Of a stretch of DNA of 64,000 nt, positions 22,656 through 34,350 are shown piece after piece. The position numbers and the translations under genes are program-made. Origin of the DNA: Talaromyces rugulosus (taxonomy: Eukaryota > Ascomycota > Eurotiomycetes > Eurotiales > Trichocomaceae); the NCBI RefSeq assembly GCF_013368755.1, contig NC_049566.1, forward strand, positions 4,774,001-4,838,000, read 5' to 3'. Below the pieces are notes generated by a model that did no database searches, was not told the origin of the DNA, and worked only from the letters and a program-made list of their open reading frames with translations. How positions within the stretch are numbered: the stretch's first letter is position 1; each line of letters begins with the position of its first letter.

Positions 22656-23728
22656 CGAATCACTCTTCTTAAAGATTAATTATAGAAACTAATAACATCA
22701 AATAGGTATATGGAATGCTGGGTATGGGTAGCGGAGCATGACTTGGCAGCCGGCGCAAAAGAACTTCTCGAAGTCATGATCAAATTTTTTTCTTTCCCTT
22801 TAACTTCACTAACGTGAATGACTGAGTACTCTGTGCTAGATACACGTTCTCCAAGACGTGCGAAAGTTTACAGATGACGCCTGAGGAGAACGGGCTTTTA
22901 GAGAAACCGCGCTCTCCTGTGTGGCGTCCTCCCCATTGCGCAAAGCCAAGGATTTTTCATAATACGGCATGAGCCAATGCAAATATGCAGGGATGTTTTA
23001 TTAGGGCCATCACAGGGTTCCCATTCCAAATGCTTTACCCTCCATGGCATGGGCGGAGCAAAACTTCAATCACGGTCAAGTTTGTGTACGAGTTCAAGCC
23101 GCCTCAATGAAAAGTCGTCCTATGGCTTGTTGCTGACGACATTGCCAACCTTGCCCAAGGGTTTTCGCAAGTGGCATGCAAATTATGGGGCGCGAGTCCA
23201 GAGCCAATGCCGCCCAATATCGGGACGATGTGAGCAGAAACCCGAAAGTCAACCTGTTTTACTAAACAACTGATAGAAGATCCCAGCTAAGACATTGGAA
23301 TTTAAGCGAGTCCGTCTCCATACAGGAGATCGTTTTCATCTCGAAAATTGCGAGCGAGTGGTAGGATATGCGATATTCCGCGAAAACGCATGTGCGACAA
23401 GCTGTCGTTTCATGTCTGTCAGAAATTGAAAGACTCCTTGGTGTTTAACTATCGAGAAATATAATTACGGATGACACATTTTATTTGGCTTATTATATCC
23501 CTTGAAGGAATTTAGAGCGAAACGAAAAAGCAGCAAATTATAGCACTAGTACAGGCAAGTCATTCAAAGGGGGATATACGGGGAGTCTCGGAACTTCCAT
23601 GTAGCCGTTTCACGTAGTAAACGAGATATATAAGGGCTTTGTTTATCTACTTATCTCGTAATGTATTTGTACCTGTATCCTTTTTTCCAGACTCTAAAGT
23701 CATTCATCTCAGCATTCGTCTTACAAAC
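22656..23728. other. intergenic between amidase fragment and GH131 gene
   Basis: About 1.07 kb that holds the promoter of the GH131 gene and the original promoter of the amidase. A 98-codon plus-strand ORF at 22977-23273 has no recognisable feature and is not called. Confidence 0.45.
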
Positions 23729-24717
23729 ATGAAGCAGAATTTAATATTTCTCGCGACTTTATTGTGCTGCACAGTAGAGGCCGGCACAACTTTGTGGAGT
23801 GGAATTTTCAATTCTACTTTTCAAGTATCGGATTTTGACTTATGTATTTATTTGCTGGCTCATTAGCTAAACACCCAAAACTGTTACTGACACCGTGATC
23901 CAGGGTCTTGGTCAAACCAAATCCAGCCATACCAATGGTACATCCACGGTAGTGGCAACACGTCTGAATATTTAGGTCTATCCCCAGACTTCAAAAACCC
24001 GACCGATACAAGTGATTCACAGGGAATTAGGATTACTATTGTAAGACCGTGTTACCTAACTAGGTTCTTCATGCACCACTAATATCCGTCCTTTTTGCCG
24101 ATATATTAGGATGGGACATCCTTTTGGGAAGGACAGACCATGGAGCGAACAGAAATTATTCCTCAGACGTCTGAAGATCTCGGTTCTGGACATCTTTACT
24201 ACCATTTCTCCCTTCTGACTAACAGCACTAATCCGCCAAACCCAAATTTTGAGCATCAAATTGCTTTCTTCGAAGTAAAGTTGCCTGTACTTTCCCTGTC
24301 TGGCTATGCTTATATATCTAATGCGTACAGAGTCATTTCACTGAAATTAAATACGGCACCATCAGTGGCTCAACGGGTGCCGATAATAGCCTCCGCTGGG
24401 ACGTGTCACAGGAAACGCAATGGTCGACCCAACTCACAGCTGGAAATTGGTATAATTTCGCGTACGACATTGATTTCGATGCGCAGACCGTCGGACTCTG
24501 GGCAAGCAATGGCTCGGAACCATTGACCCAACAAGTTGCGCCAATCGCAGCCAGCACATCTACGAATTCTCAGGATTGGCATATTGGGCAGCTCAGGTTG
24601 CCAAACGGAGGTTCAGACGCAGATGCAGAGGATTGGTTTTGGTCGGGTATTTGGATTGAGGAAGCACCTCTTACAACAAGTGTTGCAGGGCCAGTGGCTT
24701 CAAATGCCACCAGGTAG
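23729..24717 (+). CDS. glycoside hydrolase family 131 beta-glucanase, secreted (4 exons, 267 aa)
   Basis: Extracellular beta-glucanase of family GH131, acting on beta-1,3/1,6- and 1,4-glucans. Exons are 23729-23843, 23904-24040, 24110-24274 and 24331-24717, giving 268 codons. A signal peptide covers about residues 1-18, ending CTVEA. The mature protein is a single catalytic domain with LWSWSNQIQPYQWYIHGSG near the N-terminus, the conserved MERTEIIPQT, the loop HQIAFFESHFTEIKYG and DWHIGQLRLP near the end. No carbohydrate-binding module is attached. The upstream in-frame ATG at 23639 would destroy the signal peptide, so the later start is used. It looks intact and has no obvious functional tie to the neighbouring genes. 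Confidence 0.88.
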
Positions 24718-24894
24718 AAAGAGAACTCGATATTATTTAGTCTCTAAATTTGACGAAACAGATAATTTCAAGTCTCGTGCAGAGAATCAAAGCTTCAAAT
24801 ATCAATCTGTTCCTAACGTTCAATATAAACAGTCAATACGATAACTAAGAAAACAAAGCTTGCCACACTCAAATTCAGTAATCGACTAACAAAA

Positions 24895-26211
24895 TCAAGA
24901 CTTCTTTACGGCCACTGCTGCCGCTCTCGTCACGTCATCAGGGACCCAGTCATCAGGAACAGCCTGCGACCGATACACCAACGGCGTCACACTCAGCCTA
25001 TCCACGCCATCAACACGCGGCTTTGCCACTTCGGGCTCGCCAGCCACGCCGTATCCAGTATACGGACTGTAATACTCCCACACTATCTGGCCCTTGTCCG
25101 TAACTTGGAAGATACGGCCATTCATACCCTCGGTTATCAGCGTGTTGCCGTTTTGCAGACGCTGTGCGTTGCTCACAAACGAACTAAAAAACGTCCACGG
25201 TGGCAGACCCGAATCCTCAGCAGTGTATTGCCACACGATCTGCTTGGTGGTTGGCTCAATTTCGAGAATGCGTGAACCAGCGTAAATGCCCAGTGCCGCA
25301 GTCGGGTAGCCAGCGCCGCCCTGGTTGTCGAAGACCAGAACATTGCCTGCCCCAGGAAACCCCTTGGGGATGATATGGGGGTTATGCTGGCCAGATGTCT
25401 GGTCTACTGGCCGTGGCAGGTTGTGTCTTAGGATGCGTTGGTGCTGGTCTCCCGATTTCTCGTGGTAGTAGGGTCCCAACCGCCACACAATGCGGCCGGT
25501 CGACTTTTCGATGATAGCGACAATGTTTGCCTTGCGGAAGCTCACGATGATGTTATCGGGATGGAATGCAGCGTTTGCGTCCGCGTCTTTCTCGTACCAT
25601 TGGTTCGGCCCCAGCGTCGACGCACTGTTCATCTCTAGACAGCCCCATGGATTGTCGGGATCGCGAGCGACTGTTTCGCGCAATAAGTCGAGTCCGCGGT
25701 CTGACAATCCGAGCTCATGTATATGGTCGCCCGACCTCCATGTCCACACCACGCGTCCGTCAGGATCTACTTCCACCAGGCCCTGGTCTGCAGTGGTGTC
25801 CGGCCCCAGGGCATCGATCACCCTAGGCTCAACCACCAGAATCAGCCAGTGGCCGTTTGGCAGCAACTGCCAGTCGTGATTCTGGCGCGCTGCACCGTCA
25901 ACAGCCTCCTGACCCCATTCCCACAGACGCTCGCCAGCCCAATCCAGTTGGCCGATTGTGCCATTCGCATAGATGCCACCGCGCGGGTCGCCACTTTCTG
26001 ACAGCTGCAGCCCGACGGTCCCCTTTTGCCCGCGCGTGAAGGCCGGGTTTAGTACTCTTGCAGGCACACCGGGAGATGGCCATTGATGAACGGTCGTCCC
26101 GTTGAGGTCGATGAGCCGCGTCACCGAGTCTGCACCGGTGAAGAGAATAAAAGTGTCATACACGCGGCTTGGGTCACTGTAAGTCACTCCTGAGAGACGG
26201 TTGTAGCCCAT
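24895..26211 (-). CDS. arylsulfotransferase (ASST)-like beta-propeller protein, intronless, 438 aa
   Basis: Member of the arylsulfotransferase/Arylsulfotran_2 superfamily, a beta-propeller fold. Repeated blades can be seen as aspartate- and tryptophan-rich segments: GLVEVDPDGRVVWTW, STGRIVWRLGP, TTKQIVWQYTAEDSG, DKGQIVWEYYSPYTGYG. Histidines in NHDWQLLPNGHWLI and SGQHNPHIIPKG lie where bacterial ASST has its catalytic and sulfuryl-carrier region, but fungal paralogues are mostly uncharacterised. No signal peptide is evident at this start, although many fungal relatives are secreted. The coding DNA is clearly more GC-rich than the oxygenase block. It shares a 475-bp promoter with an amino-acid permease. 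Transfer of sulfate esters would fit a sulfur theme but is speculative. Confidence 0.82.
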   Translation of the reverse strand: MGYNRLSGVTYSDPSRVYDTFILFTGADSVTRLIDLNGTTVHQWPSPGVPARVLNPAFTRGQKGTVGLQLSESGDPRGGIYANGTIGQLDWAGERLWEWGQEAVDGAARQNHDWQLLPNGHWLILVVEPRVIDALGPDTTADQGLVEVDPDGRVVWTWRSGDHIHELGLSDRGLDLLRETVARDPDNPWGCLEMNSASTLGPNQWYEKDADANAAFHPDNIIVSFRKANIVAIIEKSTGRIVWRLGPYYHEKSGDQHQRILRHNLPRPVDQTSGQHNPHIIPKGFPGAGNVLVFDNQGGAGYPTAALGIYAGSRILEIEPTTKQIVWQYTAEDSGLPPWTFFSSFVSNAQRLQNGNTLITEGMNGRIFQVTDKGQIVWEYYSPYTGYGVAGEPEVAKPRVDGVDRLSVTPLVYRSQAVPDDWVPDDVTRAAAVAVKKS

Positions 26212-26686
26212 TGCTGATCCTCTCTCTTCGGCTATTCTTTATCCGACTCTTATTAGCAAGCTGGAAAAATTAGCATGGAGACGCCTACTATATACTCGGA
26301 CACAGCGAGATCGGAGGCGTCAACGGAGCCATTGTCATAGATCGGTTGATTGCGATTCATTCAAATGTTAGTACCAAACCTTGACCCAAGCTAGTCGAAC
26401 GCTTACAGCCAATGCGTGGCGCCGAACAAAACGTTGATCCTCTTTGCATTGCGACACTTTGATATTGATGGCGTGCAGCCGCGATAAGAGCCAATTAGCG
26501 GCCGTTATGCTGCTCTATGACCGAAGTCAAACAACTGGTTGCTGTTACAATTTTTTTTTTCCCTGCGTTTCTCTAACATATATATTGATAGGTTTTGTAT
26601 CGTACATTCTCCCATTCCAACTTTCCCCCGTCACTCCTACAGTGCTGTGTTTGTCGTATAAAAAAATATATATAAAAAACCTCGCC
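26212..26686. promoter_or_regulatory. shared divergent promoter, ASST-like | amino-acid permease
   Basis: 475-bp gap between divergent starts. A TATA-like run (TATAAAAAAATATATATAAA) sits about 15-30 bp before the permease ATG at 26687. Confidence 0.5.
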
Positions 26687-28126
26687 ATGGCAGCGGATTA
26701 TGAGAAGAACCCCATCCCGTCGAATCAGGATGAAATCGTATCCGATGGCTCTGATGCGTTTGACGCACTGGCCGCCCAGGAAACCTCGCATGCTATCAAG
26801 TATCGCACCATGTCATGGCAACGCACCGCCGTGCTGCTGTTCGGCGACCAGATCTGCCTTGCCATCATGGCCCAGCCGTGGGCATTCTCGGTTCTGGGAT
26901 GGGTTCCCGGCCTAATTGCCTCGTTTCTGGCAGCAATCATCGTTTGGGTTACAAGTTATACTATGTGGCAGTTTATCATGAAGGTGAGACCTGCAGATCG
27001 ATTCGATATCTTGAGAATGCACACGCTGACAGGCTTCTAGCATCCCCATGTCCACGATATTTGCGACATTGGCTATCTACTCTTTGGCCGCACTCGCATA
27101 GCGTATTACGGAACCATGGTGGGCCTGGTTCTGTACAACGTTATGCTCTGTGGCTTCCATATCTTGACAGGAGCACAGGTGCTCAACACTGTCACCGGCC
27201 ATTCCCTCTGCTCCGTTGACTTTGGCATCATCGTCACCATCATCGCAATCGTGCTATCAATCCCTCGCACTCTCAGTCATGTCAGCATCATTTCCATTGG
27301 CAGCGCAGTCTGCATGTCTCTTTCCGTCCTCCTGTTCATGAGCTATGCCGGCAAGGAATCCCATCCCGGCGCATATCCTTCACTCGGCCCCGTTGTCACA
27401 TACGCCTTCCCCCAGCCGGGCACAACCTGGGTCGACTGCCTAAATGCTGTACTCAACATTGCCTTCCTCTGGTTTGTGCAAATCCTGTACCCGACCTTTA
27501 TCGCCGAAATGCGCCAACCCCGTGATTTCCCCAAGGCCCTGGCTGCCTTCGCAATTGGTTCCGCTGTTGTGTTCATTGTCACTACCATCGTAGGTTTCTA
27601 CTACCTCGGCCAATACGCTTCGGCCCCCGCATTCGGCGCACTGCAGGAAAAGTACATGAAAGTCTCCTATGGCCCTGTCATCGTGCCCACCGTCATCATT
27701 GGCACAATATACGCCAACGTCTCCGTGAAGTTCATCTACCGCCTCGTCTTGCGCGACTCGCCGCACCAGCACAACCATACCGTGGTCGGGTGGGGCGTGT
27801 GGATTCTGTTGATGACCATCTTCTGGTTCGTAGCTTTTATCTTCGCAGAGGTAATCCCTAGCATGGGCGACTTTGGTAATATATTGGGCGCTCTGTTTGA
27901 CTCCAATTTCGGTCTCACCTTCTGGAGCGTGGCTTATTGGCACTTGTTCCGCGGCCGCTTATGGGAGACACCCCTGCGCTCGCTCGCCACAATCGTCCAT
28001 TTGGCCATCTTTATTGCCGGTTTGTTCCTTTTCGGGCCCGGTATATATGCCTCTATTGAGGCTATAATCGAGGATTACGCAAGTGGTACACGACTTCCGT
28101 TTTCGTGCTCGAATCTCTCTCTGTAA
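26687..28126 (+). CDS. AAAP-family amino-acid transporter (2 exons, 460 aa)
   Basis: Transmembrane amino-acid transporter (Aa_trans, AAAP family) with about 11 helices; plasma membrane or vacuole. Exons are 26687-26983 and 27041-28126, giving 461 codons. The start MAADYEKNP follows a TATA-like run and has a good context (GCCATGG). Typical family pieces are WQRTAVLLFGDQICLAIMAQ entering helix 1, HVHDICDIGYLLFGRT in the first loop and QILYPTFIAEMRQPRDFPKA near helix 6. Like its divergent neighbour, the ASST-like gene, it is GC-rich and has a codon use different from the oxygenase genes to the left. Its closest characterised relatives carry neutral or aromatic amino acids; the substrate here is unknown. 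Confidence 0.88.
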
Positions 28127-29032
28127 GGAGACAATTCCACGTACATAGTAGATGATTGGCAATATTAGCCTAGAGGATCTGTAATTATACATCAATAAAA
28201 TAGACATTAGATTTACTGAAAACATATCTTCTCGACATGTTCCACCCTAACTAATAATTTCCCGTTTTCCACGGATAAATACAGCAGTGTCCTCCAGTGA
28301 GTGCTTCTCAAACTTGAATCGATGTGAAAAACAACAATTAGACTACTAATCCCAGCACTGATATATTTCATGTTGCATCGAGGCGAGATCTCCCGTTATG
28401 TTATTTCAAGTCTCAACCCCTATTTATTTACCTTTTACTATTCGCTGCTATGTTAGAGTGTGTAGCTTCTAATTCAATATACAACTGAAATATGATTTAT
28501 AACATAAATAGATCAATCATAACTTTAAAAAACCTGCAAAGCAGTCTTTAGTGAAAGGAAATCCAACTACAGATAGATAGAGATGCTCATGGTTAGGTTT
28601 ACAGTTTCAGGTTATTAAAACAGATTGTATTTATTGGTGTATAGAGCCCTAACCTTAATATAAATATAACATAATTTTATTGTATCTTGATAGAGCTAAA
28701 AGTTTATACTTAAGTAATATGATTATTATTATTAATATTTTTTAGTTAAAAAATAACCCTCATCGTAAAACCAATTAGACAACAGGGACACCCAATACAT
28801 ATTTTGGTTAGACTTCAAATGTTGGATTCATCGTCATCAGATTACGAAAACGGAGATCTTCCAGCCTATATAGCTTGCCGCAACCAGCGAATTTTAGAGC
28901 GGCGGGATATTCCATTATGTCAGACTAATTCTTTCCTTTTGGTGTTAGCATTCATATGTTAAAACATCTCAGTCACCTGCACGGTAACGAACATATTCCT
29001 CAAAGGCCATTCAACTTACAGTATCTTATAAA
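28127..29032. other. AT-rich intergenic region
   Basis: About 900 bp between the permease stop and the decayed PKS. The segment 28,400-28,760 is very AT-rich and TA-rich, suggesting RIP. No gene is seen. Confidence 0.5.
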
Positions 29033-31787
29033 TCAATCCATAGTCCAGCTGGGATGCCCAATCTGGCTCCTCTGCGCCACCAGCACATCCACCGTTAACA
29101 GCGTCTCGCCGCCCATGAGCTCAAATACGGTGACATCTGCACTGAACTCCTTCCCAATCCAGTTGCACACCTCGATCGCGAGAAGCGAATCCACGCCAAG
29201 TTTCTGATGGGCACATGTCTATACGTGTCTACCCTCTCGGGTCTCAAATTACATGCCCGTGTCAGTTTCTCGACCAGCGCTTGGAAGACAATCGCGCGCT
29301 CTTGCAACGACTCTGCCGGTAGATTCTGAGCGAGGTTGCGAGAGCCTCGAAGTTTGTAGTCTAGCGACGTGTGCCAGTCCTCGTACGGCATGTCGCTGGA
29401 CATGATATCGCGCAGAACCATGGCGGCCTGAACACAACCGCGGATTGGTGGCATGAAACGAGTCACATTCTGCAAGACATGCTGAAGGGTGCCCATGTCG
29501 ACCACATTACAACGTGGTGTTTCGATACGGATATCGGGATGTTGGGCTCTTAGTTTAGCTAGGAGCTCTAATGCTTTTGTAGACGTTGCGCCTGATCGCC
29601 CTAGTAGAACCATATTCCGTGCACCGCGGGATACCATCCATCGAAGGATTGTCCGTCCCAGGCCGCCGAGTCCGCCGACAACCACATATGTGGCATGTGC
29701 ATCCAGGGTGCAGAGGCGTTGCTTGGGCTGCAATATTGTGCGCACCGGCGCATGTGGCTCTACCTGAAGCACAATCTTGCCGGCTGCGCGGCCGCTCTGC
29801 ATCATGCGGAAGGAATCTTCGGCGTCGCTGATGCTGAGAACTTGCAAGGGACGTTGGATATGGAGCTGGCTAGAGACAAATAGCCCGAACAGTGCCTCTG
29901 TGCACATCTTCCAGTCGTCGGACCCAAGCATGTTCGAGCCGTAGAAATGCGTGAACGTAGCATTATTGCCAAACGGAGCCATGGGCAGGTTACTATTCGA
30001 CAGGATGTCTCTCTTCCCGATCTCGACGAACCAGCCTCCGGCCCCAATGCACTCCCACGAGGCCCGGAGAAGGTCGCCCGATAGACTGTTGATAATGACA
30101 TCCACGCCACGTCCTTTGGTTGCCCGCATGATGCCCCTAGAGAATGAGACATGGCGGCTGTAGAAGATGTGGTCCGCGGGGATGCCATATTCCGTCATCA
30201 GAATGTCTTTCTTGGATTTTGATCCGACAGTGGCATATATCTCAGCGCCAACAGACTGTGCAATCTGTAACGATGCCTGCCCAGTGCCGCCTGCAGCCGC
30301 GCGAATGAGGATACTCTCACCTTTTTTTAGACGAGCAATCTCATGAATAACTTGCCACGCTGTGCAAAACTGCGTGGGTACGCTGGCGGCTTCGGCGAAT
30401 GTCATGTTGTCTGGAATGCGACAGGGGAGATTGGCCGTGGTGCGGACCAATGTCTTGAAGGACTCGGTCGAACCGCCTGCCACACGGTCTCCAGCCCGGA
30501 AAGGCGCGTTGTTGCCCGCGCGAGTCACGATTCCGGCAAACTCCTGCCCGAATGTCTCCCCGGGCATCCGGCCCAAAGCAATGAGACTGTCTTTGAAGTT
30601 CATGCCGACTGCTTGCACCTGCACTTCGACTTCGTCCGGTTGCATCTGGTCCTGCGGGCTGTATTGCTTCTCTTCTGTCCAGTGCAGCGTGTCGAGCAGT
30701 CCATGGTGCTCAATGGCTAGTCGGACTGGGCCTGCTTCTTCGAGCGACCTGATGCTAGGCTGCGGAGGCTACAGAGCTGCAAAGATCCTGTCCTCTAATG
30801 CTGGATTGTCGATGACACGCAGGATGTGGAGAAGCCCATCGACCTCGATGAATTCGGCTTCATACATGGGAATTCCTTCGTTTAGAATTGACCCCATAAG
30901 GACCTTGACAAGATGTGACACTTGTTGACTGCTGACTGCTTCTCCGCAATTCAAGTCTAGTGCGAGCGTTCTTACGCGTCGAGTGGATTTCTCGTTTCGA
31001 AGTGTTCTTGTCCATCCGTCGACAACCGAGAACTCCGGTGTCCTGCAGTATTTTCCTTCGCCAGCCGATACCCAAAGGAAGTTTGAGCAATTTTAGACTG
31101 CAGACTGGAGTTGAGAGAATACCTTGGCGCTGAGATTGAACAGGAATGGCGCCTCTGTCTCGGTGGTAAACACCACTGTCGAGGTCTTGGCCGGGACACA
31201 GTCTTCTAGACGGCGCATCTCAATGATTACAGCCGCAGACAGATGCGAGGCAAGCGCGATCTTTCCTCGCTCAAAGATATTTCTCTGGAAAGAAGAAGTG
31301 GGATCGCCTATAAAGCAGACAGTTTGTTCTTCCCTAGCTCCCTGGTTACTACAAGACGGAAGACCTACGGCTGTGCTGAGAATAACTGAGCACTCCCAGC
31401 AATCCGGGTTTTCATAGTCATGCAGAGAAAGACCAATACCGGAAAAGCCAATCTCATGAAGAATCGCATCCCATTGATCCTCAGTGACCGCTGGATTCCA
31501 GATGCGGTCGTCGTCTGAACCGGACCACCATCCCTCCATCAATCCGCCGATGAAACTTGATCGCACGATATCTGCCCCCAGGTTTAAGCAACTTTGAACA
31601 CTCTTCATCGTATGACTGATTATATGTGTAGCGTGGAGGACGCTGCCAGCAATCACCAGGTCGTACGAACCTAGCTCAAACCCGTCAACGGAAGCATCAT
31701 TCTCGATGTCAAGAGTGCGGGAATTCATCCGGTGAAGCGATTGTACATCTCGGCCGCGCGCTCAAAGAAAGCAGGAGAGATGTCAGT
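29033..31787 (-). pseudogene. highly reducing polyketide synthase relic (cMT-ER-KR-ACP remains)
   Basis: Remnant of an iterative HR-PKS. In order it retains the C-terminal part of a C-methyltransferase domain (FERAAEMYNRF, GSYDLVIAGSVLHAT), an enoylreductase (GESILIRAAAGGTGQASLQI), the start of a ketoreductase (VVVGGLGGLGRTILRW) and an ACP. KS, AT and DH are absent, and similarity ends at about 31,787 against AT-rich DNA. One frame is broken by stops at 31,093-31,095 (TAA) and 30,769-30,771 (TAG). Frameshifts lie near 31,727 and 29,194-29,201, the latter placing the ACP motif LGVDSLLAIE out of frame. About 200 residues of the KR are deleted at about 29,300-29,320. No functional product is possible. 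No PKS partner genes flank it except a broken methyltransferase. Confidence 0.85.
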
Positions 31788-33508
31788 TTAATATTATTAG
31801 ATAAACCTTTTTAATTAAAATTCATTGAAAAAGATAAAAGTAAACAAAGTAAATAATAAATTAAGACGATAAAGTGACAAGAAAATAAATATGCTTTAGG
31901 AATTCAGCTATTCCACACCAAAGGCTCTTCACAAGCTACGCTCAGGATGACAAACAACGATGAGTGGGTCTCTAAAAGTCATTTCAGCATCTGGGGAAAG
32001 AGCAATAATGGCACTCGCGTCAGATCAATAGACAAGGATGAAGAAGATGGCTTTGGCCTGGTCAGCATAGCTCAGCACGACCGACGCAGCGGAAATAGTT
32101 CACAGGCGGGAGGGTATGGGGGGTATTATGGTTGAGAATGACGTCAGAGTTCATCGATAAGTCAGCCAACTGCTATATCAAATGATGAGCTATAATGTGT
32201 CACGAAGTCGAAGTTCTGAGTATCTTACAATGTGTCTAAAATAGTGGTTTTGTCTTCTTCTTCTTTTTTTTGTGTGGCTAAACTGGTTCATCCAAAGTAC
32301 ACAAGTATGTGGCTTTCTGATTAATGGCAATTATGTATTGATTGATTGCTTTTAAATAATTATAAAGGCGTATAGTTTTAACTACAGCTAGCTCTCTCTT
32401 GCTTTTTACTGGCAGTAAGAGCCCCGCTTCGGCTAGCTAATACTGGCCGAGGATGATCGACATATCGTTTAATATAGCGCATTGGGTGGGGCCAGTGGCC
32501 GAAATGGAGCTGGATACTGGAAATAGCCAACGCTAACCGTTCTGGCGTGTTAATGCAATATGAATACGCCGAGATACGTAATAATATGAAGGCGCTACGG
32601 GGGCGCTACACAGCTCGGATCCCACTGGAGCACTTGGCACATACGCGGTATACCGCAAGTACATATATTGATGTCTCCGTACACTTCAATACATCCAACA
32701 AGCAGGGTAATCAATTTTCACACTGTGACCGAGAATTTTCCTGTCTCACCGACAGAGAAGTCGAAATATTATTTGATTTTCAGCATATGTACACAGTGCT
32801 TTCCCAGGTGTGAGTCATTAGCAAAGAAGTCCTTAACCATAAGAACAGGTTAATAAAAAAGCAACCTCATCATGCGATTCCTGTGCTTCCATGGCATGGG
32901 CACAAATAGCCAAGTACCACATATCCATCCTTCTAGAGTTGTCTTGTATACTGATTCCGCGACATCTTAGATTTTAGAGTCTCAACTTGGTTGATAATTT
33001 TCTTGTTACAAAGGATGCAACTACTAGACTGACATGCTCTACTCAAGCATCGCTGCGGTACGAATTAGACTCTGTACATACGTATGACTTTGTGGAAGGA
33101 AAAATGCCAGCATCTCTTGCGCGAGGTCAAAAAACAAAGCAGTCTAATAAAGTCGAAAAGTTATATATTGGCTAATCGGTCTATCAGAACTCGCCGCATT
33201 CTTGCATCGAGTGAGGAATACTTGTTTTGTTGTCGCTCTCGATGAAACTCCATTCTTGGAGATTTCAGTTAAAGTCATTACCTTACCGCATCTGCCTATG
33301 TATAATATAAATAAGCATGTTCCTGAAGTATGTAGTGCCATTTCCACTCTACAGATCTCACCAATTCTATTCAATATTCAATATGCAGCATATTCACACA
33401 AAGGAAGACGTTTACACTAAGCACATGCCCCGTGGTGGGGCCTATGAACCAGATCGGTAGGTGCAACAGACACCTAAGTAGAGACATGACACCCAGAAAA
33501 CTGACCCG
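31788..33508. other. intergenic, no gene seen
   Basis: About 1.7 kb, AT-rich next to the PKS break (31,790-31,900), then more balanced. Several short ORFs are present, none with family features. GGCCGAG occurs at 32445-32451. The 3' end of this stretch is the promoter of the methyltransferase. Confidence 0.45.
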
Positions 33509-34350
33509 ATGGATACTGGCAGATTGGACAATCAATTTGATTTCATCACTAAGTGTGAATTACCTATCCTTCTCAATTTCCTGAATTCTTATACTGTAAA
33601 CAGGGCTATTGGCTTTCACCTCTATCCCTCAATTGCAAGAAAACTCCCTCCTAACGCCCGCATCGCCGATATAGCCACAGGCACTGGGATTTATCTTACT
33701 CAACTCGCCGAGTCATGGCCAGAGGCGACTCTTGATGGGTATGACCTCTCGGCTGTGCAGTACCCCGAGGCAACCAGCTTGCCTAGTAACGTGAAGTTGA
33801 AGCTTCTCGACGTGAAGAAGCCTGTTCCCCAGGAACTAGAAGGTACTTACGACTTGGTGCATGTACGACTACTCTCGCCGCCATGCTCACGCCGGATTGG
33901 AATCCCGTGGTGAAGAACCTCGCCAAATTGCTAAAGCCAGGTGGTGCGCTACAGTGGGAAGAATGTAACTACCTGGCTGCCCCCCAGGTACGCAGCCTGG
34001 TGGGATCGACCTATTCGGCGATACAAAAGATCGAGGAGCTGCTCCTGGACGCCTTTCGAGTCCACTTTGTGACCGAATGGAACACTCTCCCTAGAGAAAT
34101 GACAGATTCCGGCCTGGTGAATGTCCAGCATGATGTTGTCAGTTCGGATCGGGAGCCTGAGACTCGCGCGGGTATTACAAAGAATAGTATGGTTGCCTGC
34201 TTTGGTTGGGCACGATCTGGCAAGGATCCTGTGCCGCTTAGCCCGGCCGAGATCGACGAGCTGGAGCACCAGGCTTATAACGACATTGAATCTGGGGGTT
34301 ATGTTCGATATGATATCCATACTACGGTTGGTTTCCAGGCCGAAGCTTGA
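33509..34350 (+). pseudogene. SAM-dependent methyltransferase with apparent frameshift
   Basis: Class I methyltransferase related to those found with fungal secondary-metabolite genes. The first frame gives the SAM site ARIADIATGTGIYLTQLAES and DLVHVRLL. The second frame, starting inside at about 33,877, continues with the expected LTPDWNPVVKNLAKLLKPGG and WEECNY. The switch falls at a CTCTC run (33,871-33,876), as if CT were duplicated, which shifts the frame by two. An alternative is a 52-nt intron (33,863-33,914, GT-AG) that would keep the frame but delete a conserved stretch, so I prefer a real frameshift or sequencing error. The whole protein would be about 279 residues. It may be a tailoring enzyme left over from the cluster of the decayed PKS next door. 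Confidence 0.65.

Noticed and set aside
22977..23273. 98-codon plus-strand ORF before the GH131 gene
   Set aside because: No recognisable domain, unusual composition and no supporting context.
29095..30645. Long 516-codon frame as a stand-alone reductase gene
   Set aside because: It is the ER-KR part of a decayed PKS, with cMT upstream and ACP downstream, interrupted by stops and shifts.
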